Source: Herbiconiux aconitum (GTDB lineage: Bacteria; Actinomycetota; Actinomycetes; Actinomycetales; Microbacteriaceae). From it: a DNA stretch of 64,000 nt. How positions within the stretch are numbered: position 1 is the stretch's first letter; each line of letters opens with the position of its first letter. Below, piece after piece: positions 25,944 to 33,792 of the stretch. The notes below the pieces were generated by a model. The model worked only from the letters and a program-made list of their open reading frames with translations, ran no database searches and was not told where the DNA came from. Location of the stretch: contig NZ_JANLCM010000001.1 in assembly GCF_024979235.1 (NCBI RefSeq), positions 2,108,001 to 2,172,000 of the forward strand, written 5' to 3'. A program made the translations under genes and the position numbers.

Positions 25944-26965
25944 CAGGAGCCCCAGGTGTCGAGCGCGACGTGCGGGGAGCTGATCGCCTCGTGTTCGAGC
26001 GACCGGGAGGTGAGCATCTCCTCGGCGACACGGCGGATGATCTCGTCGAGCGGCGTGGCCGGAACGAAGCCGACGAGGCCGTAGGCACGGCTGTTGTCCG
26101 GCACCCGGCGGCGCATGTCTTCGAATCCGGCGGCGTAGGCGTCGCTGTAGGAGACGAAGGTGACGCTGCTCTTCGAGCCGGTGACGTCGATGATGCGGCG
26201 GGCGAGGTCGATGATCGAGACCTCTTCGGCGCCACCGAGGTTGAACGCGTTGCCGTAGGCGGTCGGTTCTTCGACGATGCGCACCAGGGCCGGCACGATG
26301 TCGCCGACGTAGGAGAAGCAGCGCGTCTGGTTGCCGTCTCCGTAGACCGTGAGAGGCTCACCGCGCAAGGCCTGGCCGACGAGGTTCGGCACGACCATGC
26401 CGTAGCGGCCGGTCTGCCGCGGGCCGACGGTGTTGAACAGCCGCACGATGGCGACGTCGAGTCCGTACTCGGTCCAGTAGGCGTGGGCGAAGGCCTCGTC
26501 GATGCCCTTGGCAGCCGCGTAGGTCCAGCGCGACTTCAGCGGCGAGCCGAGGATGCGGTCGGAGTCCTCGTGCAGCTTGTCGGCCGTGTTCTTGCCGTAG
26601 ATCTCGCTGGTCGACACGAGCAGCAGGGTCGCACCGTGCTCCACGCAGGCGTCGAGCACGTTTTCGGTGCCGTGGATGTTGGTGCGGAGGCTCGTGAGCG
26701 GCTGCTCCACGATGAGCTTGACGCCCACCGCAGCGGCCAGGTGGAAGACCCGGTCGGCCCCGCGCACTGTCGCCATCACTGCATCCCGATCGAGCACGGA
26801 ACCGTGCACGATCGAGAGCCGGGGGTTGACGAGTGAGTCGATCAGATTGCGGGGCGCCCCGGTCGACATGTCGTCGAGAACGACGACCTCGTCTCCCAGT
26901 TCGAGGAGGTATTCCACCAAATGGCTGCCGATGAAGCCGGCTCCGCCGGTGATTACTGTGCGCAT
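25943..26965 (-). CDS. NAD-dependent nucleotide-sugar epimerase/dehydratase
   Basis: 340 aa extended SDR. It has GGAGFIGSHLVEYLL for NAD binding, VFHLAAAVGV, the catalytic STSEIYGKN and a YAAAKGIDE Tyr-Lys pair, then FNTVGPRQTGRYGMVVPNLV and TVYGDGNQTRCFSYVGD. This is the UDP-sugar 4-epimerase/decarboxylase/4,6-dehydratase group; the exact reaction cannot be fixed from sequence alone. In this operon, conversion of a UDP-N-acetylhexosamine or UDP-hexuronate is plausible. The stop overlaps the glmS start by one base. Confidence 0.85.
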   Translation of the reverse strand: MRTVITGGAGFIGSHLVEYLLELGDEVVVLDDMSTGAPRNLIDSLVNPRLSIVHGSVLDRDAVMATVRGADRVFHLAAAVGVKLIVEQPLTSLRTNIHGTENVLDACVEHGATLLLVSTSEIYGKNTADKLHEDSDRILGSPLKSRWTYAAAKGIDEAFAHAYWTEYGLDVAIVRLFNTVGPRQTGRYGMVVPNLVGQALRGEPLTVYGDGNQTRCFSYVGDIVPALVRIVEEPTAYGNAFNLGGAEEVSIIDLARRIIDVTGSKSSVTFVSYSDAYAAGFEDMRRRVPDNSRAYGLVGFVPATPLDEIIRRVAEEMLTSRSLEHEAISSPHVALDTWGS

Positions 26966-27011
26966 CGTTGTTTGTCCTATTCGAGTTCGGGTCGGATGGG
27001 TTGGTCGGGTG

Positions 27012-28361
27012 TTACAGGATCACGCGCTGGGGCACGTCGACCCCGCGGTAGGTGGTGTCGAGAACGAGCTGGTGCGGCTCGATCCAGGTGAGGTCGGCGT
27101 CGGAGTGCCGCGTGTGCAGCAGCACCAGTTCGGCTCCGAAGGCGCTCGGGTCGGTGACGGCGGTGAGGTGGGTTCCGCTCGGCAAGGTGACGCCGTCGAA
27201 GTGGCCGTCGACGAAGGCGACCGTGGCGCCGCGTTCGATCAGGCCGTCGAGGATCTCGAGGGCCGGCGATTCGCGCAGGTCGGCGACATCCGGCTTGTAG
27301 GAGATGCCGATGACCAGCACACGGGTGTCAGTGATGCCGGAGCCGGCGTTCGAGAGCACCTCCTGCACCCGGTCGACCACGCGGTTCGGCCGGGCGGCGA
27401 TCTCCACCATGGCCTGCGTGATCATCGGGGCCGCGACGCGCTGCTTGCGCAGCTGCCAGAGCAGGTAGTGCGGGTCGCACGGGATGCAGTGGCCGCCGAC
27501 GCCCGGGCCTGCCAGGAACGGCATGAACCCGTAGGGCTTGGTGGCTGCCGCGTCGACCACGTCGGCCGGGTTCAGGTCGAGAGATCGGCAGATGTCGGCG
27601 AATTCGTTGGCGAGGGCGATGTTGACAGCGCGAAACGTGTTCTCCAAGAGCTTGGTCATCTCGGCCGCCGCGAGCGAGCGAACGCGGTGCACGTTGGTGA
27701 CGTAGCGGAGCAGGAGCTTGGTCGCCTCCTCTTCGCACTCCGCGGTTGCTCCGCCGACCACGCGAGGAACCTCGTCGTGGTCGAAGGACGCGTTGCCCGG
27801 GTCGATGCGCTCGGCGCTGAAGGCGACGAAGACGTCGGAGCCGATGGTGAAGCCCCGTTCGACCAGCGGCTTCACCAGCAGGTCGTCGGTGCAGCCGACG
27901 TAGGAGGTGGAGGTGAGCATCAGCACCTGGCCGGCCACGGCGTGGTCGACCACCATGGCGGTGGCGCCCTTCAGGATCGACAGGTCGGGAATGAGGTGCT
28001 CGTCGACCGGAGTGGGCACGCAGACGATGACGGCTGCGGCGCGGCTGAGGTCGTCCGGGTTCGTGCTGAGCACGAAGCCGGGGTGGTCGAGGGCGACCGA
28101 CAGGCGGGCGTGGTCGACCTCCAGCAGGTCGGCCTGCTTTGAGCGGATGACGTCGATCCGGCGTTCGGAGACGTCGAGTGCGAGCACCCGGCTGTTGGAG
28201 CCGTGGTAGGCGAGCGCGGTCGGCAGCCCAACGTAGCCGAGTCCGACGATGGCGACGTCGAATTCGAATCCGGTGGCTGCGGCGGCCGGCTGAACCGGTG
28301 CGTCCCAGCTTTCGGCTTCCTCGGTTCGCTGCGGGCGGGTGATGCTGTCGAACGTGGTCAC
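27012..28361 (-). CDS. UDP-glucose/UDP-N-acetylmannosamine-type nucleotide-sugar dehydrogenase
   Basis: 449 aa. An N-terminal Rossmann domain (FDVAIVGLGYVGLPTALAYH, about residues 34-53) is followed by a central domain with AAEMTKLLENTFRAVNIALANEFADICRSLDLN and the catalytic-Cys motif GPGVGGHCIPCDPHYL, and a C-terminal UDP-binding domain (VLVIGISYKPDVADLRESPALEILDGL). It performs the two-step NAD-dependent oxidation of a UDP-sugar to a uronate. The motif pattern is closer to WecC/WbpA-type enzymes than to a typical Ugd, but the substrate is uncertain. First gene of the five-gene polysaccharide operon. Confidence 0.9.
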   Translation of the reverse strand: MTTFDSITRPQRTEEAESWDAPVQPAAAATGFEFDVAIVGLGYVGLPTALAYHGSNSRVLALDVSERRIDVIRSKQADLLEVDHARLSVALDHPGFVLSTNPDDLSRAAAVIVCVPTPVDEHLIPDLSILKGATAMVVDHAVAGQVLMLTSTSYVGCTDDLLVKPLVERGFTIGSDVFVAFSAERIDPGNASFDHDEVPRVVGGATAECEEEATKLLLRYVTNVHRVRSLAAAEMTKLLENTFRAVNIALANEFADICRSLDLNPADVVDAAATKPYGFMPFLAGPGVGGHCIPCDPHYLLWQLRKQRVAAPMITQAMVEIAARPNRVVDRVQEVLSNAGSGITDTRVLVIGISYKPDVADLRESPALEILDGLIERGATVAFVDGHFDGVTLPSGTHLTAVTDPSAFGAELVLLHTRHSDADLTWIEPHQLVLDTTYRGVDVPQRVIL

Positions 28362-28720
28362 GGTGTCTCCTTGATCTTTTGGCGCGTGTCAATAGCGGTG
28401 GGATCACGGCGGTCTTCGACGACGAGACGAATGAGTGGGTTCCTCCGGGTGAGAGGCTCATCCATCTCGTCGCCGTGCGACGCAATCGGGTCGGGGTGAG
28501 AGATGAAGTTCGAGTGATTCGGCCTCTGCCCCCGGACACACTGTCTCCGGCAGCCGTCGGGAGAGTCAATCGCTTTCGGGAGGACTGCGGTTTTCAACGC
28601 AGGGTTCGCGTCCGACTGCGGTCGGTGGCGGTGAAGTGCGGTTTCCCGCACGGAGATGCGGGAGGTGGGCGACGGTCGACGAACTAACGTGGGCCCCGTG
28701 ACAAAAGGGGGAAAGCTGCC
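28362..28720. other. 359-bp divergent intergenic region of the polysaccharide locus
   Basis: It separates the dehydrogenase operon (minus) from the GT2 synthase (plus). It contains a stem-loop, GTGCGG-TTTC-CCGCAC (28636-28651), about 70 bp before the synthase ATG, and the synthase ribosome site AAAGGGGG just before 28721. No clear sigma-70 promoter was seen. A 102-codon open frame (28379-28687) has an Arg/Val-rich composition without recognisable features and is not called. Confidence 0.5.
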
Positions 28721-30028
28721 ATGATCTCGTTCCTGATCGTTCTCGTGCTGGTGCTCGGGGTGAACACGATCCTGTGGACCACCGTGGGCGGGATGCGCGT
28801 CGTCGCCGCCCGCATGCGCCGCAAGGACACCGTGCCCGTTCGGCTCCGAGCCGGCGGGCCGGCGCGGGAGGAGGTGGCCATCCTGATCGCCGCGCACAAC
28901 GAAGAGGTGGTGATCGGCAACACCATCGCCTCGCTCGCGGAGTTCGGTCACGACATCAACGTCTTCGTGGTCTCCGACGGATCGACCGACGACACCGCGG
29001 TCATCGCCCGCGCGCACGGCGCCACCGTTCTCGAGCTCAGCCCCAACCGTGGCAAGGCCGGCGCGCTCGTCGAGGCCATCAAGCAGTTCGGCATCGCCGA
29101 GCGGTTCGAGGTGCTGCTGCTGCTCGACGCCGACACCCACCTCACCGCCGACTACTTCGAGAGCGGTCTCGGCGAGTTCGCCGACCCCTCCGTCGTTGCC
29201 GTCGCGGGGCGCGCCTCCACACTCTTCGTGCCGCGCTCACCCACCTTCTTCGGCCGTCTCCTCGTGGCCTACCGCGAGCGGGTCTACATCGCGATGCAAT
29301 ACCTCTTCAAGTTCGGGCAGGCCGCTCGCTACGTCAACGCGGTGCCGATCGTGCCGGGGTTCGCCAGCATGTACCGCACGCGCATCCTGGCCGACATCGA
29401 CATCGCCGCTCAGGGCCTGAAGATCGAGGACTACAACATGACCTTCGAGGTGCACGCCAAGCGCCTCGGCCGGATCGCCTTCCACCCGAATGCGGCGATC
29501 GCGCTCACCCAGGACCCCGACACCCTATTCGACTACGTCAAGCAGGTGCAGCGCTGGAACCTCGGGTTCTGGCAGACCGTCGGCCGCCACCGCTTCCGGC
29601 TCCGCACTTTCTGGCTGGCGCTGACCCTTTTCATCGCCGAGCTCGTGCTGGCAAGTGTCGTGCTCATCCTGCTGATCCCCGCCGTGCTCATCTCCACCGG
29701 GGCGGCGACGCTCGACGACCTGGGACTCGACCCCTCCGGCTATGCCGACGACATCTCGGGCATCCTGCCGCCGCTCGCCCTCGTGCTCGGCGTGGTGATT
29801 CCCGACTACCTGCTCAGCGTGCTGGCCGCCGTGGTGTCGAAGCGCCCGATCTACCTCGCCTACGGCTTCTTCTTCCCGTTCTTCCGGATCGTCGACGCCC
29901 TGCTCTGCATGGTCGCGCTCTTCGAAGCGGTGTTCAGCCGTTCGACCGGCAGCTGGAAGAGCCCGTCGCGGCGGCCCGTGCGCACCGAGGGTGGCGCGCA
30001 CGCCACTGAGGCGCCCGCGCTCAGTTGA
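28721..30028 (+). CDS. processive family 2 glycosyltransferase (polysaccharide synthase, PgaC-like)
   Basis: 435 aa. An N-terminal membrane helix (residues 1-25) precedes the GT-A domain: VAILIAAHNEEVVIGNTIASL, FVVSDGSTDDT, LLLDADTHL (DxD), then IEDYNMTFEVHAKRLG (acid/base ED) and QVQRW (275-279), the QxxRW signature of processive synthases such as cellulose, hyaluronan and poly-N-acetylglucosamine synthases. Three or four C-terminal helices would form the channel. The sugar cannot be read, but glmS, a deacetylase and sugar-nucleotide enzymes next to it suggest an amino-sugar and possibly uronate polymer. Convergent with the LuxR-family regulator, 9 bp apart. Confidence 0.88.
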   Translation: MISFLIVLVLVLGVNTILWTTVGGMRVVAARMRRKDTVPVRLRAGGPAREEVAILIAAHNEEVVIGNTIASLAEFGHDINVFVVSDGSTDDTAVIARAHGATVLELSPNRGKAGALVEAIKQFGIAERFEVLLLLDADTHLTADYFESGLGEFADPSVVAVAGRASTLFVPRSPTFFGRLLVAYRERVYIAMQYLFKFGQAARYVNAVPIVPGFASMYRTRILADIDIAAQGLKIEDYNMTFEVHAKRLGRIAFHPNAAIALTQDPDTLFDYVKQVQRWNLGFWQTVGRHRFRLRTFWLALTLFIAELVLASVVLILLIPAVLISTGAATLDDLGLDPSGYADDISGILPPLALVLGVVIPDYLLSVLAAVVSKRPIYLAYGFFFPFFRIVDALLCMVALFEAVFSRSTGSWKSPSRRPVRTEGGAHATEAPALS

Positions 30029-30037
30029 GCCCCGCGC

Positions 30038-32695
30038 TCAGTTGAGAAGCGACGCAAGGTGCGATCGCGATCGCGCGCCCACCTTGCGGTAGATGTGCGT
30101 CAGCCGCAGCTCCACGGTGCGCAGCGAGATGTAGAGCTCAGCGGCGATCTCCCGGTTTCGGAAGCCCTTGCGCACCATCTCCGCCACTTCGCGCTCCTCG
30201 GGCGTCAGAAGGGCCAGCACGGCGCTCGCCGGCACGGCGGGCGGGGTCTCGGCCTGCACCACGAAGCGGCGGGCCCAGAGCGTCGCGCCCGCCTGCTCGA
30301 AGGCGGCGGTGGCCGCCGTCGCCGCGTGCTCGGCAGCCTGGGCATGGCCGAGCCGGCCGAGGCGCTCGGCCTGGGCGATCAGAGTGCGCCCGTGGTCGTA
30401 GCTGTAGACGGTGCCGTCGTAGCCCGCCGCCGCCTCGCGGAAGAGGGTCGGCGAGACGTCGTCGGGCGCCACCAGGGCGCGGGAGCGCGCGATCGCGAGG
30501 TCGAGCCACTTGGTGGGCCGGAGCTTCTGCTGCTCGATCATGCGGCGGAGCACGGCTTCGGCCTCACGCATCCGTCCGGTCGCGACGCAGGCTTCCACCA
30601 GATCGGCGACGTGCCGCAGCAGCGACGGATTCTCGATCTGGGCGGCCGTGGCATCCGCCAGCAGCAGCACGCGCACCGCTTCGTCGTAGTTCTTCTCGAG
30701 CAGGGCGACCTGGCCGCGGTGCGTGAACAGGCGCGCCAACACCGAGGGATTGCGCTCGGCCGAAGCCAGTTCGAGGCATTCCTCGCCGTGAGCCTTCGAT
30801 TCGTCGAAGCGCTCCTTCGAGAAGGCGTACCAAGCCAGCATCAGCGATCGCACCGATCGACGGCTGGTGACCGGAAGCGAGATCGCGAGCCAGTCCTCGA
30901 TGGCCAGGCGTGCGCGATGGAAGTCGCCCGCCCGCAGCTCGTTGGTGCAGGCGAGCGTGTGCGCCCAGTCGGTGGCGAGCGGATCGGCCTCGGGCTTGCT
31001 GAACAGCACCGCGTAGACGCGACGCGCCTGGGCGTAGCGCTCGCGGTAAGTCAGGGTGGCGGCGAAGGTCACCAGCGACTGGGGGGAGAGCGCCTGCAAC
31101 GATTCGGAACTGATCCGGGCCGTCGGCGGCTCATTGCCCGGCACGTTGTCGGTGGCGTCGACCACGCCGAGCGCCTCCTTGTGCGCCGCGAGCGCCCGCG
31201 GGTTCGCCCGAGAGGTGAACTTCTCGGCCAGGAGGCAGCTGCGCCGCGCCTCGTCGACCTCCCACCGCACGGCGTGCAGCACCGAGGCCTGGGAGAGCAG
31301 GTGCACGGCGCCCGACGGATCGTCGTCGCCGTAGAGACTCACCGCCGCCTCGACGTCACCGGTCGGCACCATCTGCGACTTCTCGAACTCGATCGCGATG
31401 CGATCGCCGGCCAACCGCATGTTGAGCGCGGACGAGTTCTGGTCGAAGCGCACGTGCAGAAGGTAGCGCTCGGCGAGATCCAGTTCGGCGTGGCTGCTGA
31501 GCGCCGACGCGAAGCGGAAGAGCAGGGCGTGGTGATCTTCGAGGTCGATCGCGATGAGCAGGGCGCGCTCGGCGAGCTCGACCGCGGAGTTGATGTCGCC
31601 GTCGTTGGCGAAGCGCGTCGCCGCCACCAGCAGATCGTCGGTGAGCGCGGCGTCCGGAGTCGCGAAGCTGGAGTGCCACACCTGCAGGCGGTCGTCGACG
31701 CCCTCGTTGAGTTCGACGAGCCGGGCGTGCTGCTCCCGGCGTTCCCGCGGCTTCATGTCCCAGTAGAGGTAGGAGCGCAGGAGCGGTTCGACCAGGTGCA
31801 CGTACTGCCCGTGGGCGAGGGCGAGACCGGAGTACAGGATGTCTTCCAGCGCATCGATGTCGTCGGTGCTGGTGCGGGTGAGCGCCGTGATGTGGCTCAC
31901 CGGAGCCAAGGCGATGGTCTCGAGCATCCGCCACTGCGGCTCGGCGATGCCGGCCAGGCGGTAGGCCGCCGTGTTCTTGATGGTCTCGCTCGGCCGGCAG
32001 GGCAGCACGAGCGGCTCCCGGCCGAGGGTCTGCTCATGGCTGAGCGAGCGGGCCGCCTCCATCATCACCAGCGGATTGCCGTCGGCCTGGTGCGCGATGA
32101 TCTGCAAGGTTCCCGGATCGGTACCGGGCCCCAGATCGGACAAGGCCAATTCGACCGACTCGTCGATGCTCAAGCGGTGCACTTCGCGCTGCTGGAAGCC
32201 GGCCAGCGGGCTGTCCTCGGCGAGGCGCTCGGCGCTCGCCACGAACCGCAGGCCGGTGCCGGCCAGCCGCCCCGCCATGAAGCCCAGCAGCGTCTGGCTC
32301 TCGAGATCCATCTTGTCGATGTCGTCGATCAACACGAGCAGCGGTGGCAGGCTCAGCCCACGGAGCAGTGACAGCAGGTCGCGCGCGGCGGCGAACATGA
32401 ACTGCGGCTCGGTGGAGCGGAGCGTGAAGCGGCCGCCGAACTCCACGGCGCGGGAGTCGTCGATCGACGCGAAGACCCGGGAGAAGCCGGACAGGGGCCA
32501 GGCCGCCTCGGCCGGATTCGCGTGCAGCAGCACCGCCTGGATGGACGATTCCCGGCGGGCGGCTTCGAGCAGGTTGGACTTGCCGATGCCCGGCTCGCCG
32601 ACGAACACCACCGCACTCTCTGCGGGGGCCGTTGCGATATGCGCGACGAAGTCGAGCTCATCCCGATGTGCGATGAACTCCATCATTGCCCCCAT
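30038..32695 (-). CDS. LuxR-family regulator with N-terminal AAA ATPase (LAL/MalT type)
   Basis: 885 aa. It has an AAA/NB-ARC-like ATPase (Walker A GEPGIGKSN, residues 33-41; Walker B LLVLIDDIDKMD), a long helical TPR-like middle (about 350-800) and a C-terminal GerE helix-turn-helix (LTPEEREVAEMVRKGFRNREIAAELYISLRTVELRLTHIYRKVGARSRSHLASLL). Such proteins are large signal-integrating activators. The start is uncertain: ATGs at 32695, 32686 and 32683 are all in frame, and the GGGGG just upstream best fits 32683. It ends 9 bp from the GT2 synthase stop on the other strand, so control of that locus is possible but unproven. Confidence 0.9.
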   Translation of the reverse strand: MGAMMEFIAHRDELDFVAHIATAPAESAVVFVGEPGIGKSNLLEAARRESSIQAVLLHANPAEAAWPLSGFSRVFASIDDSRAVEFGGRFTLRSTEPQFMFAAARDLLSLLRGLSLPPLLVLIDDIDKMDLESQTLLGFMAGRLAGTGLRFVASAERLAEDSPLAGFQQREVHRLSIDESVELALSDLGPGTDPGTLQIIAHQADGNPLVMMEAARSLSHEQTLGREPLVLPCRPSETIKNTAAYRLAGIAEPQWRMLETIALAPVSHITALTRTSTDDIDALEDILYSGLALAHGQYVHLVEPLLRSYLYWDMKPRERREQHARLVELNEGVDDRLQVWHSSFATPDAALTDDLLVAATRFANDGDINSAVELAERALLIAIDLEDHHALLFRFASALSSHAELDLAERYLLHVRFDQNSSALNMRLAGDRIAIEFEKSQMVPTGDVEAAVSLYGDDDPSGAVHLLSQASVLHAVRWEVDEARRSCLLAEKFTSRANPRALAAHKEALGVVDATDNVPGNEPPTARISSESLQALSPQSLVTFAATLTYRERYAQARRVYAVLFSKPEADPLATDWAHTLACTNELRAGDFHRARLAIEDWLAISLPVTSRRSVRSLMLAWYAFSKERFDESKAHGEECLELASAERNPSVLARLFTHRGQVALLEKNYDEAVRVLLLADATAAQIENPSLLRHVADLVEACVATGRMREAEAVLRRMIEQQKLRPTKWLDLAIARSRALVAPDDVSPTLFREAAAGYDGTVYSYDHGRTLIAQAERLGRLGHAQAAEHAATAATAAFEQAGATLWARRFVVQAETPPAVPASAVLALLTPEEREVAEMVRKGFRNREIAAELYISLRTVELRLTHIYRKVGARSRSHLASLLN

Positions 32696-32848
32696 TCGGA
32701 ACGGTCAGCCTGGCGGTTCCACACCATGACGCGGGCCAGCGCTTCGGGCGCGCTCGCTATCTGTCTCAGCGACTCGGGTCGCGAACTGCATAGCACTCGT
32801 CATGACGACACTGTCTACTCGGCCGCATTGGGTCGATGCGGTGTTGAT

Positions 32849-32868
32849 GGGTATTCGAATTCATACCC
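32849..32868. promoter_or_regulatory. inverted repeat GGGTAT-N8-ATACCC upstream of the LuxR-family gene
   Basis: 6-bp arms (32849-32854 and 32863-32868) around TCGAATTC, about 155 bp before the regulator start in an unusually AT-rich stretch of the 220-bp gap. Candidate operator; no protein is assigned. Confidence 0.3.
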
Positions 32869-32915
32869 TATTCAACGGTTGTAAACAAGGAGTCGCTTGT
32901 TCGGGCTCACTCTGC

Positions 32916-33674
32916 TCAGTGCTCTGCCAGGAAGATTTCGACAAACGTGGCGGTGTCGTGCCATCCCTCCACGGCGTGTGTAGGCACTCCGAGCGCCTTC
33001 ACCGGGTAGTCGTTTCCGCCTTCGTCGAGCCGGTCGCCCACGAACAGCATCTCGCTGAGCGGGATGCCCGTGAGCTCGGAGAGCCGCGACATCCCGTAGG
33101 CCTTGTCGATGCCCTCGCGAGTGATGTCGACGGAGGTCGAACCGCCCGACCGCACCTCGAGGTCGGGCAGCTGAGCCGCCACGGCGGCGCGCAGGCGCTC
33201 CTTCTTCTCGCCCGTCGGATCCCAGGCGGCCTTCGCATCGATGGGGGCGGCCTGGCCGAGGGCCGAGTAGGTGATCTGCGAGCCGCGGTCTTCCATGATG
33301 GGGCCCCAGGTCTCGGTCTCCCAGAGGCCGAGCTCCTTCGCGCTGGCCTCCAGGGCCGTCATCGCCCGCGACTTCTGGTCGTCGCTGAGGTTCTCGGCGT
33401 AGATCTGCTTCCACGCGCCGTCGTCGTGACGGTAGTACTGGGTGCCGCAGGTGGGCATCAGGTGCAGCCGGGCGAGCTTGTCGTCGGTGCCGGCCGGAAG
33501 GTTCGCGACCAACTGCGACTGGAACTGCCCGAACTGGCCCCCGGAGATCACGCACACCTCCACGGTGTCGAGCAGGCGTACCAGGAGATCGGCCATGCGA
33601 GGATCGAGCGGTGCCTTCGAGGGGGCGAGCGTGTCGTCGAGGTCGAATGCGACGAGGCGCACGGGTGTCGTCAC
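32916..33674 (-). CDS. HAD-IIB protein resembling eukaryotic-type alpha-phosphomannomutase
   Basis: 252 aa, the length of PMM1/PMM2-type enzymes. It shows AFDLDDTLAPSKAPLDPRM (nucleophile D and acid/base D in DxD), VISGGQFGQFQSQL, the GSQITYSALGQ segment (analogue of the family's NVSPIGR), GGSTSVDITREGIDKAYGM, which closely fits the PMM GGxxSxDVxxxGxDKxY motif, and GDRLDEGGNDYPV. It probably converts mannose-6-phosphate to mannose-1-phosphate, or acts as a related sugar phosphatase. Its neighbourhood beside a polysaccharide locus is suggestive. The 118 bp between it and the esterase stop show nothing notable. Confidence 0.75.
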   Translation of the reverse strand: MTTPVRLVAFDLDDTLAPSKAPLDPRMADLLVRLLDTVEVCVISGGQFGQFQSQLVANLPAGTDDKLARLHLMPTCGTQYYRHDDGAWKQIYAENLSDDQKSRAMTALEASAKELGLWETETWGPIMEDRGSQITYSALGQAAPIDAKAAWDPTGEKKERLRAAVAAQLPDLEVRSGGSTSVDITREGIDKAYGMSRLSELTGIPLSEMLFVGDRLDEGGNDYPVKALGVPTHAVEGWHDTATFVEIFLAEH

Positions 33675-33792
33675 GGCGAAGGTCTCCTAGTGTCGTGGAT
33701 CAGGCGGGATGTCGTCGTCGACGGATGCGTCGCGGCAGCGTGCGACGCACGTCCGATTGTCGCAGACGGCGACCGGCGAGCAGGAATCGACA

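Noticed and set aside
28379..28687. 102-codon open frame in the polysaccharide divergent gap
   Set aside because: No homology-like features, no ribosome site, and it fills a region expected to be regulatory.
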